64,000 bases of DNA from Girardinichthys multiradiatus. Lineage: Eukaryota > Chordata > Actinopteri > Cyprinodontiformes > Goodeidae. A program made the position numbers and the translations under genes. The notes under the pieces were generated by a model. The model was given only the letters and a program-made list of their open reading frames with translations. It had not been told where the DNA came from and made no database searches. Below, piece by piece: positions 34,970 to 47,300 of this stretch. The stretch covers positions 8,023,663 to 8,087,662 of the forward strand of contig NC_061811.1 of NCBI RefSeq assembly GCF_021462225.1, given 5' to 3'. Every line of letters begins with the position of its first letter. Within the stretch, counting starts at the first letter, position 1.

Positions 34970-35275
34970 CAGTTGAAACCAGACATACACACTGTATAAA
35001 AAGAAATGTAACCTTTTTGTTTCTCACTCTCTAGACTTATCATCCCTGTTTTAGGTCAGTTAGGATAACCAATATTATTTATATTTGCTAAAAGCCAGAA
35101 AATGTAAAGAAATTGCAGTTTTTTTGTTTTTTTTTTCAATTTCCTTTTACATTGTATGACTTGGGTCAAATGTTTTCAGTATCCTTCAACAAGCTTCTCA
35201 CAACAGTTTGACGTAATTTTGGCTCATTCCTCTAAACACAACTGGTGTAACTGGATCAGATTTGTAGGCACCTTG

Positions 35276-35342
<67 letters not shown>

Positions 35343-35574
35343 CTTCTGAGCTCTAACCACAACCTTTCTCTCAGACTGACATTAGGGCTTTGTGATGGCC
35401 ACTCTTCAACACTGACTTTGATGTACTTAAGCCACTTCATAGCTAATTTAGCTGCATGTTTATGTCCATTATCCAGATCCATTTGTGCCAGTATCTTCAC
35501 AAGCCTGAAACAAGAAAAGACTAGGAAGAGCCTAGTCTTTCTATTCAGTGTATGTAAATATCTGGTTTCAACTG
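34970..35574 (-). mobile_element. Sleeping Beauty-type Tc1, internally deleted (605 bp)
   Basis: Left end CAGTTGAAACCAGACATACA and right end GTATGTAAATATCTGGTTTC...CAACTG form the characteristic Sleeping Beauty-type termini, flanked by TA (34968-34969 and 35575-35576). Inner motifs include TTTTAGGTCAGTTAGGATAA. The minus strand keeps a transposase fragment: blocks around 35165-35275 and, after the CA run, 35385-35440 (GGGCTTTGTGATGGCCACTC). The remainder is deleted. Confidence 0.9.
35278..35341. repeat. (CA)n microsatellite inside a transposon
   Basis: 64 bp of uninterrupted CA. It lies exactly where related Sleeping Beauty-type elements carry a short CGCACACGC segment, suggesting expansion from that seed. 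Confidence 0.97.
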
Positions 35575-35576
35575 TA

Positions 35577-38500
35577 CATGCATACTTTTCTGCTTATATT
35601 GTAATTCAGTGTACATTATAACTGTTCTGTTTCCACATAAATGTATTTTTTTCTTTAATCTTTGGTAGAATTTGCATTCATAACTCATTAACTGATGAGG
35701 ATCTGGAGGATCTGGATGCTCATCATACGTTGATTTTCACATAAACAGGAGTTTCTGCAGGACAGGCTCTTTTTTCCAGTTATATTTCTGACTCAACATA
35801 CAGCTACAGTCTTCAATAAACTCACTTCTTGCTCTTTCTGGTGATGTTTTCATGCTAAGCAGTTTGAAGAAGGCTAACGTTAGCATGTTTTCTCTCTGTT
35901 TTGAAATGACTTGCCAATAGTTTTTAAAGCTAATCTCACACTATTTCATTTTGCATTCTGTGTTAAATTGGAAAACGAGTGTTAGATGTGTCTAAAAGAG
36001 AGGAAATGATGGGGATTTTGAAATATGTATTGGTTTTGATGCATTTCTATTTAAAATAGTGCATGTGTATTGGGATCCAGGTTGTGGATTTTTTAATTCT
36101 TTTTATTTCTTTGAAAGGATCATGCACTTTAAACGTCAGTAACATAAGTGCAGATGTAAATATGCCGGAGTTAGCAAGACAGTTAATTTTCATCCGTTTT
36201 CCCTTAGCAGGTAAAGTACAATAAATGCATACATGCATATATACAGCAACAGTGAAATTATGCATGGTATGAAGTGCCTGGTGCTACATGCGTTTATTAT
36301 ATAAAAGGTGGAACTATAACACATGTTCGTAAATAGAGTGCATTATACTTTGCTGAAAATGAAAAAGAAAACTAATTCAGTGAGTCAATGTTTAGCTGCA
36401 TCACTACAGGGTTTATTCTGCCGTGACATCACCATCTCATCTCATTTTATTTAAAAAAAAAAATTTTTATATTTAAGGATCAACTAACAGTCGTGGAATT
36501 AAACCTCAAAAATCCATGAGTTCTCCCAGGACATGATTATTAGCCAAATAATCAGGACACAAGCCATGTCAGTTTCCCTTGTGGTTTCATGCATCCAGCA
36601 GGCTGAGGTGAGGGAAGCATCTGCATAGCATGGCGGGAGATTAAACAGTGTTATTCTTGGGTCTTTATTGTAATATTTGGGTTGCAGTTTCATCTGTTCT
36701 CTAGCAGTGACAGGCATACATGTTGTAAGAGCGCCAGCGGTCTCATGTTTTCAAAAAAAATCTGTAGCAGCATGATTTATCTGGTGAACAAATTGTACAT
36801 GCTACAGTGTTAGATGTATGAGCATTATTTTCCTATGGAAACGTGTCTTTCAATAGCATCGAAACAACAGGCCAATACACAGTGGGGTGAAAGTGGTATT
36901 ACGTATTTCAATGTGGTTCCAGTTATCCATGTTGGACAACATTCTAAAATTTATTTGCTTGTCTTTAGGGGCCTTTCCTAAACACAGCTATCTGAGCTGA
37001 GTATGCAGAGTAGATTATATGGCAGACAGAACAAGAAGCTGTAGCAGGCAAGACATTTTCTCCTTCACTGTGAACATCATCTTAAAGTTAAAAACACTTT
37101 GATAGTAAGTGTGCATGGCTTATAGCACAGTTTCTAAGCCATGCACATAAAGTTGTAAAGTCATTTTTAAAAACGGTATGACTAACAAAAACAGATGGTA
37201 CACCAACAACACTTTCCTATTAGAGGGAAATGTTTGAAAATCTGTAAGTAATATACTGCTTTCCACTTATTTCAATGAGAACACAAACAGTTCCATGTTT
37301 ACGTGCATCTAAGGATAAAGCACGCGTCCTTAGTTCTTCAGATTTTAAAAAGGTGAGGAAAACAAAGGCATTGTTGTGTAATGTAATGAGGTGTGGGTGC
37401 GTGTGGAAATCTACTGGTTTTACTGTTGTGCAATATATTTTAAGTTTCTTTGTGTGCATAAAAAATGAAATTATACCCACAAGTGAATGTGTAATTCATA
37501 GTTGAATTTATCCCGTAAAAGCTGTGGAGTTGCTGCTTGTGGTCAATGGAGACTGTTTCGCCTGAGGACAGAATGAGCCTCTGCAATGCGCTACTGTCCT
37601 TCAACTGTGCATACTTATCCTATTCAAATGGAGCAACTATATTTGATATCCACAGACAGAAAGTCAATGTGAGGCTCCTGTGTGCTTATTATGTGGAAAT
37701 AAGATTTCGCCTCCATGGGTTGTGTTTCATGGTTCACCGAGTTATTCAGCAATAAGGGCCAATGAGATTGTTGGAAAATGTCCCCCACAGGCAGTTAAAG
37801 TGGGTTTGCATTTGTTTACATGCATATCTGCGTATGATCGGGAATACAGTTGATTGAAACAGACCACAGCTTACAAGCATCTTGAGAAAGTCTACATTTT
37901 CCACTTTGATGGACAGAAAATATCCACTGTCTGTTCTCTAATCTTTAAAACAGCCAGAGCGAAGCCTATGCTTATTTTTGGTTTTCTAACCTTTCATTTA
38001 GCATCGCGCGACTGCATGCTGTCATCGTAAAAATACAGCAATTTGCTGCTCACTTGGTCAGTAAATGAAATGGTGTGATAGTCCATTCGTAAGCTGTAAG
38101 ATGTGTTTTTATGCATCACAACAACAGGTTTTCAGCCACAACTTGACATAATCCATTTTGATGGACCATGCTTGGCTACAAACACAGAAAGACTGATGTG
38201 CTTAAGCAAAATTTTCATAGGATAAAGCAGAAAAAGTCAACAATGATAACAGAAACCGGTTAACAAAACGATTAAAAGTTTGTTCATGATTGTGGAAGTT
38301 CAGTGATTTTCCAGTTTAAGAGCCACTTAATATTAAAAGGCACGCATGTTGACTGACTTCTTAGAGGTCAAGCAGGATAACTGTGTTGCACAGCAGCAGG
38401 AAGAATGATGACCCATCTCTTCCTGCTGCAGCATACACATAAAGGTCAGCAGCAGTTGAATCATCAAGAACTCAAAGGCCTTCAGGTCGGAGCATTGGGT

Positions 38501-39035
38501 TGCTTTGTGATGCAGGAGAGCAGGGAGATGAGTGAATTACATCAAGAGCTTCGTAAAGCCCTTTCCTCTCTAAAGTTGCCAAAGATGGTTTGATGTACTC
38601 CACAGCAGCTTGTTGACATGGAAACTGAGGAGGCCGCTGTGTGACAAGTGTTTCTGCCACCAGTTTTCTGTAGAAATGAGGATCAGCTCTTGGCTCATTT
38701 CTTCAGAAAACTCTTGTTGCTTCTAAGGGTGCAGATTTGCTGCTTAATTTCCAACATTGCAGAATTATCCAAAAAAGTTTGCTGGTCTTTTGACATTCTA
38801 GATAAATAAGTGACAATCACTCTGAGAGCCTGAATAATTCTAATTATCCATTATGTAAATAAAAAATCCTTCACCTATAATTTGTGTTTCTTTTTAAGCA
38901 CTGACTTGGTGAAGGCTATTAGTTTGAACTGCAGAGGCATTAACATGCTTCACCTCCTCAGGATTCTTGTATTTTTGGAAAAGTCTGGAATTTGTTCGAA
39001 TTTAACTGCTTGTTACAAATAGAAAAAAGACAAAA
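35577..39035. other. Candidate bahd1 intron 1, nothing coding
   Basis: No supportable exon or element. It contains one 12-bp perfect hairpin (37111-37122 with 37135-37146). Several short frames show no domain. Confidence 0.5.
37111..37146. repeat. 12-bp perfect hairpin
   Basis: GTGCATGGCTTA pairs exactly with TAAGCCATGCAC across a 12-nt loop. No associated element was recognised. Confidence 0.55.
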
Positions 39036-39039
39036 AAAT

Positions 39040-39625
39040 TGTTTTTCTCGATCTGTCTTCTATTCCATTGTCTTAAAAATCAGTTCGTCCATCCGTCTAA
39101 TCATGCTCTTCCTCACACTATGATGCTGCCACCATGTTTTGCATGGAGTGTAAAACTGTCTTATAAACGGATTTCTGCACCTGAGCTGCAAATCTCTGTC
39201 GCTCCTCCAGAGTCAACTTAGGTGCCCCTTTGATTAATGCCTTTCCAATGTTCAATGAAATGTTCAAAGCTTGGGTATTGTTTTAGAACCTAACCCACAG
39301 CTTGCTCCTTGACCTGTCTGCTGTGTTCCTTGGTCTTCATGATGCTGTTTGTTTTCTAATGTTCTCTAACAAACCTCTGAGGCCCTCACAGAACATTTGC
39401 ATCAAGAGTAAACCACACTCAGGTGGACTCTATTTACTAATTAGGTGACTTTTAAAAGCAGCTGGTTGTGCAATATTTATTTAGGGCCATTGAAAAAGGT
39501 GGCAGTTAATACACATGTGTGCCACATTTTTTAGATTTCTTTTATAAAATTTTGTCTGTATGAATAAATTGCGTGTAAACGTTTTGGTTGTAACTCGCCA
39601 AAATGTGAAAAAGTTCAATGGATTT
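39040..39625 (-). mobile_element. Tc1 relic just upstream of bahd1 coding exon
   Basis: The minus strand carries degenerate transposase blocks: the complement of ATGATGCTGCCACCATGTTT (VMVWG-type region) and, near 39335-39345, the complement of TTGGTCTTCATGATGCTG, which matches the transposase start in family C. It is followed by the leader (CAGGTGGACTCTATTTACTA) and terminal-repeat-like text to about 39625. It ends about 63 bp before the splice acceptor at 39688. Heavily decayed. Confidence 0.7.
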
Positions 39626-39770
39626 AAAAAAAAATTACTTAACATGGCTTACTACTCAAAGTAAAATGTCTGCTCTGTCTCTCCACAGATTAATGACGAC
39701 TTGAAACACCTCTGTTGTAGGACCTGTGGATGACGAGATTTCGGCACATCTGCTCACTGATGCTGATACC

Positions 39771-41325
39771 ATGGTGAAAGCTCAACAGAGCCAGTTGGCA
39801 AAATGTAGGAAGCTCCAGAACAAGAATGCATGCAAGAAAAAGGGAGAACTTAAACCGAAAGGAAACGTGGGAAAAAATGAGCTTCGTGAAAAACAAAAGA
39901 GAGACATAAAAGGTTCCTGTCACAGGAAGACGACTGCAGCAACAGGTAATGATGATGCATTAGCCTGCTGCGTTGTGCTGACTCGTCTGGATGAGAAAGG
40001 AGTCGTCGGTAAGGAAAAGAATGCAAAATCTAAGATGCAAAAGAGTGCTAAAGTCAAAAAGAAAGAACGCTCTGTTCCAAGATCAACTAAATATCGGGAA
40101 CCAAAAACCAACCAAGCAGACGCCTTACTCATGTTAACTTCCCCCGTTGTCGAGCCTCGCAGGAGAAGAATGGCTTCTCTCAATGCTGAGGCCGTCAACA
40201 GTTTGCTGCTCTACAGAGACAGTTCGATGATGACAAATCTCACAAAGAAATTGCAACCTTCAGGTGAAGACGCTTTAGAAACATTTGTTTCTAAAGCCAA
40301 AAATGTTTCTGCAGGAGGAAAAAGAGCCAAAAAACAGAAGCGGTCATCAGGTCAGGCGGAGAGCATTGACTGGTTGAGTTTGTTTGCTCCAACGCCGCGA
40401 CGTCAGGCAAGTCTCACAGCTGAAACACTGCTCAAACTCACCAGCACCCAGTACAAAACCAAACGACAGAAGAAGACAGAGTGCAAGCCGGAGGTGAGGA
40501 ATGAACCAACAGAGTCCACTCAGAACAGCTCAAACACTGACCCTGTCTGTGAAGGAACCACACAGACCAAAAAAAGAAGACCACGCGCAAAATTAGAAGA
40601 GCTTAAGCACAGAAAACAGGGCACAGAATTTCCAGCACATCCCAAGCTGAGCTCTGCTCCTCAGGGCTGCTGCAGTCTTTGTCAGACAGAGAGGGAGAGT
40701 ACCACAGGGGGCCAGGACTGTGTCAGACATGCCTTCCAATGTGGTTCCTCATCAGGTTTCCCCTTAAACACAATCAAAGAGGAGCAGATGCAGGCAGAAG
40801 TAACTTCCTGCTTTTGCTGCTCCCAAGAGAGATGTGTCGAGTACTGTCACAGACTGGCTCTCTTCCTGGAGGACAAAACCTTTAAGGAACCAGAGGACAG
40901 CTCACTGTCTGAAGTGTTCCACCACCACCACCACCATCATCACCACCACCACCACCACCACCACCACCTTCAAACGCCCCATTCTGTAGCCCACCCAGCA
41001 GCCATAACCATAAGTCCACACACATACACATGTTTCCCGGGCTACTACGTCCACTTCAGCCATCCAGACAGCTCGCCTTCTCCAATACCGCCCCTCTCTT
41101 TATGCCCGAGGAGCAGCAAGAGGCCAAAGCTGAACCCCAGCACAGGTCCGCAACCCTCAGGGATCAGACGTCCAGTTTACTGCTGCACTTCAGTGGAGGC
41201 GTGCTACGGAGAGCCCTGCAGAATCAATGGCTACTCCTATTCCAGTGTGATTCCTGCTATCACCAGAGGAGGGTGTCCCTTCAGCCCCAAAGACTGCAGC
41301 AAATGTAACCAAGGCATCAAAAGAG
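39771..41325 (+). CDS. bahd1: bahd1 coding exon 1 (residues 1-518)
   Basis: The acceptor CTCTCCACAG ends at 39688, giving a short 5' UTR before the ATG at 39771; an alternative acceptor (TTGTAG, ending 39720) would remove the upstream TGA and could let an earlier exon add N-terminal residues. The donor is AGAG|GTAAGC (phase 1). It encodes the disordered basic N-terminus, both ASLNAE-type motifs and the poly-His run (40920-40967). Confidence 0.93.
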
Positions 41326-44300
41326 GTAAGCAGACATCAGCGTGTCTCTGGGTGATGTCATTTCAGCCATTCTCCATTTGGCAGCTCTGCAGTTGGATCA
41401 TTTAGTACTTGGGCTTTTAGGGACGTTTTGTACTGAATGTACATCACTTTTTCCTCCCAAAAGTATGAATCCAAGCAACGATTTCACGTGATTTGTAAAC
41501 TCTTGGTCTTCTGTAAAGAACTGTGGTAATATGAATCCCATATATGTACCAGTAGGTTGCTCCGAGTTGTTTTAGGTTCATCAGGGATCATAATCTCTCA
41601 AATTATGTAGGAGTCAGCTGACCAAACATGGATCAGAAGCAAAGTAAATGGATATAGAAAGTTTTATAAAGTTTGCAGATAATAGTGCATAATTAAATCA
41701 AACTACATGCCAGATTTGAGCACTTTTTGGAAAATTTATCTCTATAATGTGTGAAAATATAATGATATGCGTGGGTAAATACATGGGTGTGAAACTGTTT
41801 TGGTATAAAATGGAAGAACATGCAAATTGACCTGGGGCACTTCCTTGGACATTTTTTCTCTTGTTTAGTGGGCGACTGTGACTCAGTGGGTAGAGTAGTC
41901 GTCTTGCAATCTGAAAGTTGTGGGTTTGATTCCAGCTTCCTCCTTACATATCATTGCGCTCCTGGGCAAGGGACTTAACCCCAAGCTGGTTGGAAATGAT
42001 AATTCATGCTGACAAATTTACATTTCTGAAAGTGAGTTGATCTTCGTCTCTGATGAGGTAGAGAAAGACATGGGCAGCCTATACAGCTTCAGTGTTTAAC
42101 AACACTTCAGATGTAAATGTGTGTTGTTAGTAGTTATTAAATGTGTGTAGTTGATAGTATTGTGCAAATATGTAAATATCTTTTCAAATTTACCACTGCC
42201 TTCTCAATTTTTGGCTCTCAAAAAAACAAAACAAAAAAGATTTTTTTTCTGCACATTGAAGAAATATCACAACTGAATAAAGGATGAAATTCATTCATAT
42301 ACAGGTCCTTCTCAAAATATTAGCATATTGTGTTAAAGTTAATTATTTTCCATAATGTCGTGATGAAAATTTAACATTCATATATTTTAGATTCATTGCA
42401 CACTAACTGAAATATTTCAGGTCTTTTATTGTCTTAATACGGATGATTTTGGCATACAGCTCATGAAAACCAAAAATTCCTATCTCACAAAATTAGCATA
42501 TCATTAAAAGGGTCTCTAAACGAGATATGAACCTCATCATCTGAATCAACAAGTTAACTCTAAACACCTGCAAAAGATTCCTGAGGCCTTTAAAACTCCC
42601 AGCCTGGTTCATCACTCAAAACCCCAATCATGGGTAAGACTGCCGACCTGACTGCTGTTCAGAAGGCCACTATTGACACCCTCAAGCAAGAGGGTAAGAC
42701 ACAGAAAGAAATTTCTGAACGAATAGGTTGTTCCCAGAGTGCTGTATCAAGGCACCTCAGTGGGAAGTCTGTGGGAAGGAAAAAGTGTGGCAGAAAACGC
42801 TGCACAACGAGAAGAGGTGACCGGACCCTGAGGAAGATTGTGGAGAAGGGCCGATTCCAGACCTTGGGGGACCTGCGGAAGCAGTGGACTGAGTCTGGAG
42901 TAGAAACATCCAGAGCCACCGTGCACAGGCGTGTGCAGGAAATGGGCTACAGGTGCCGCATTCCCCAGGTCAAGCCACTTTTGAACCAGAAACAGCGGCA
43001 GAAGCGCCTGACCTGGGCTACAGAGAAGCAGCACTGGACTGTTGCTCAGTGGTCCAAAGTACTTTTTTCGGATGAAAGCAAATTCTGCATGTCATTCGGA
43101 AATCAAGGTGCCAGAGTCTGGAGGAAGACTGGGGAGAAGGAAATGCCAAAATGCCAGAAGTCCAGTGTCAAGTACCCACAGTCAGTGATGGTCTAGGGTG
43201 CCGTGTCAGCTGCTGGTGTTGGTCCACTGTGTTTTATCAAGGGCAGGGTCAATGCAGCTAGCTATCAGGAGATTTTGGAGCACTTCATGCTTCCATCTGC
43301 TGAAAAGCTTTATGAAAATGAAGATTTCTTTTTTCAGCACGACCTGGCACCTGCTCACAGTGCCAAAACCACTGGTAAATGGTTTACTGACCATGGTATC
43401 ACTGTGCTCAATTGGCCTGCCAACTCTCCTGACCTGAACCCCATAGAGAATCTGTGGGATATTGTGAAGAGAACGTTGAGAGACTCAAGACCCAACACTC
43501 TGGATGAGCTAAAGGCCGCTATCGAAGCATCCTGGGTCTCCATAAGACCTCAGCAGTGCCACAGGCTGATTGCCTCCATGCCACGCCGCATTGAAGCAGT
43601 CATTTCTGCAAAAGGATTCCCGACCAAGTATTGAGTGCATAACTGTACATGATTATTTGAAGGTTGACGTTTTTTGTATTAAAAACACTTTTCTTTTATT
43701 GGTCGGATGAAATATGCTAATTTTGTGAGATAGGAATTTTTGGTTTTCATGAGCTGTATGCCAAAATCATCCGTATTAAGACAATAAAAGACCTGAAATA
43801 TTTCAGTTAGTGTGCAATGAATCTAAAATATATGAATGTTAAATTTTCATCATGACATTATGGAAAATAATGAACTTTATCACAATATGCTAATATTTTG
43901 AGAAGGACCTGTATACTAAGCTTTCTTAAAGTTTCGGTTTATGCTTTGCAGCATTTTTACATAATTTCCAGACATTTTTGTGGACCTTAAATATTTTTGA
44001 TTAAAAGTCTATGCTAGACCACTTTTAGATCAGGTAGTTTTGCTTGATCTAAACATATGAAACCTATAGGTCTAAATCAGGGTTTTATCTGGAAATTACA
44101 TCAATCCAGTACCATCAATCCTAGGGCTGCACGGTGGCGCAGTTGGTAGCACTGTTGCCTTGCAGCAAGAAGGTCCTGGGTTTGATTCCCGACCGGGGGT
44201 CTTTCTGCATGGAGTTTGCATGTTCTCCCCGTGCATGCGTGGGTTCTCACCGGGTACTCTGGCTTCCTCCCACAGTCCAAAGACATGCCTGTTAGGTTAA

Positions 44301-47300
44301 TTGGTCTCTCTAAATTGCCCTTATGTGTATGAATGAGTCTGTGCGTGGTTGTTTGTGTGTTGCCCTGCGATGGACTGGCGACCTGTCCAGGGTGTACCCT
44401 GCCTCTCGCCCATAGACTGCTGGAGATAGGCACCAGCTCCCCCGTGACCCACTATGGAATAAGCGGTAGAAAATGACTGACTGACTGATTACATCAATCC
44501 TAAAGAAGGTCTAAATGACCTTGAAATCAGGTCTATTTCCCACCAGGTTATACCAGCATGCAGAGGTGGGTAGTAACTAGTTACATTAATTAGTGACATT
44601 TACTGGAGTAACTTTTTGAACAATATGTATTTGTAGTAGTTTTACTGCACCATTCTTTTTACTTTTAGTAGTATTGCTACTTCTATTTAAGTACAATGTC
44701 TGGCTTCTCTACTCACCTATAGTTACTTCAGCACAAAATAACATGAAGAAGTTATTAACCAAAAAAACAGACACACAGTGAGACCTCTTGTTTATAAACC
44801 TGCTTCATTGTTCAAATGTTATTTTCTATTTAGTGAGCCATTTGGAGTTCAAGTGAATATACAGTACAACGTATATATTGTCACTGGAAGCACTTTGCAC
44901 TGTTCTAACATATACAGATTACCTTCTGTAAGTATTGGTTTCAATAGCTTTATGTAGTAAAAAAACTCATTTCTTTCTCCTAAATTTCTTATTTTGTATT
45001 GAAGTTACTGTTTTTACTTAATTTTATTATTAGTCTTTGAAATACTAGAATTTGCACATAACTTTTTATTTTAGTCTGTCTTATTACATACTTTTATACA
45101 AATTAAATCAGATGTTTTGATCAGTTACTCGGGATCAGACTCAGGACTTGAGTATCCTCTTTACCAAACATGTTTTTAGTCGTATTTGAGTAATTTTTTG
45201 GATGACCACCTTTAGCTTCTGCTTGAGTAAAAATATTTTTGACGATTGCGAGTCGTCTTGAATATAATTTTTGGCACCTCTGTCCACCTTTGTCAGGAAG
45301 CCCTGCAGTGGGTTTCTAAAACATATCGGCAGTGAATGGAAGCTGTCTCGTTTCTCTCCACATAAGCAGTCTGTGTTTTGCTGATAACTGCACTACAACA
45401 GTGTCGCTGTCAAAACGTTATAGCAAAGATGCTGTTTTTCACATCACTCAAACTCTAGTCCATATGAAAATGGTTTTTGCTTAACAACACAGCTTTTAGT
45501 TAATGCTGCATAGGTGGTGGTTGAAAGGGAAGTTAAAATATTTATGTATAGTCTGTCATTCATTTGGCTCAGGCACTGAGGAAAAACGAGTTGCTGCTCC
45601 ATCTGGTTATTGTGGGTAGTCATGCAGGAGGAATGTTTGAAGAGAGATGGTTTATTTAATAAAATTATATACAGACATCAGCAGACGTTTTTTACTGGCA
45701 GACCTTGAAAAGTAAGGGACCCCATAAAACAAAGCATTTTCTTAACTAATAAGCTTTATGCTCAAAACTGACCCACGGTCACCTTGAGGGTCTGGCTGCT
45801 GACTTGACCTTTTCATTTTCGTTGTGGCATGAACTCTTTAGTGTCGTCTTCCCAAAGGTTTGGGATTTTCCGCCCCTTAAATGAAAGATCGAGTTTCATC
45901 GTAACCTTAGGGCATAACGTGTTTTTGACAAGAGAGAGGTTGTTATGGTGGTCTTCACCTTTTTATGTTTGCAAATCTCATCTATGTTTGCTTCATAGAT
46001 TATCTTTGGGGAAAGTAAGAAAGCTCACTCCATCCTTTTGTGTTTTTATGAGTGGCCACACTTCCATTGGACATATTCCTCTTAAAAAATGTTTTTTGTC
46101 AACACGCTGTTTTCTGTTTACAAGAACAAGAGTCTTGAGATGCTGTTACACATCATGTCAGGATTCAAACATGATGGGACATTTGTGTTTTAAAGAGACT
46201 TAAAGACTGTTTTTATGTCAAAAGGTGTGTTTTAAAATTACAAATCTGCCTTATTAAACTTTACAAATGGTCAATTGTGATTTATGTTGTATATTTCCAA
46301 GATTTTCAGGTTTTTTCCCCTTTAATGCTGTACAGTTATTCCAGATGGGGTTCATGTACTCCAAAGGCAACTCTCCACTGGCTATATTGCGTTTAATGTT
46401 GGATTTTTTAATTGCAAGGTTACTTTGAATGCATTTCCTGTTTGGGCTCTTTAGCCAAAGCAGCACAGTGTGCTAAGAATAGCTGTCTTATCTGACTTCT
46501 CTTTTTTCCCATTATAGAATGTCAGTCAATTGGGAAGTTGAGGAGAAAAAAAATCAGAAACAGGGCAGGACCTCTTTTGTTTCAGATTGAATGTTTGTGG
46601 CTGCAGACTGAACACAGCGGAAACCTAATGAGCCGACTGTATGAGCTCAAGTATCAGCAGTTAGAGCTGCACTCGAGACAGAACAGGAAAACACCAGCAG
46701 TGGATGTGTACATGAATGCTTGTGTGTTTTAGAGCACCTGAACATGACCTGAAGAAAAGAAGGCTTATTTCCTATGAACACGCATGTTGTTTGTCACTTT
46801 CTGAGGTCTGCAGCAGGCTCGGTCTGTGAAAGCTTGCGATGTCGCCTACCGCAGGGACGACTTTAATCTCAGTGGAATCTTTAGCTCTGTTCTCATGAGA
46901 TATTTAAACACTGGAAAGAAAAGGTGTGAGTAATATTAAAGTTAATGATGCCTGAATTAAATGCAACAGATTTCCATGGTATTAGGGGTGTTGGCTTACT
47001 GTCTCACTGACTTGGTTTCCTGGGACACAGAAACAGAAAATGAGCCATTGTTAATGTCATTAGTAACACCTTTACTTTTCATATTCTGCCAAGTCTGATG
47101 AGGAAATGGCTGGAGATCCACCCACACTGTGGTGTCACCTTTCTGCCTGAATGTGCCTCTTATTCTACCTTTCCTTGGAGATGTTTGCAGTTTCGGTTTT
47201 ACTTGTGTATGTTTAACTTTCCTGTCAGTTCTGTGGAACCTCTGGAGGTTTGCATAAATAAATCCTTATTTCAGAGGTTGATGAGTTTTTGCTTTCCTCA

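Noticed and set aside
35156..35500. ORFs with Thr-His or Cys-Val runs
   Set aside because: Microsatellite inside a Sleeping Beauty-type relic.
41879..41933. tRNA-like promoter boxes
   Set aside because: Not a tRNA gene: no cloverleaf is supported and the sequence continues as a SINE body.
45829..46203. 124-codon ORF on the plus strand
   Set aside because: Lies within a bahd1 intron, with no recognisable domain and a composition typical of translated AT-rich intron. Treated as fortuitous.
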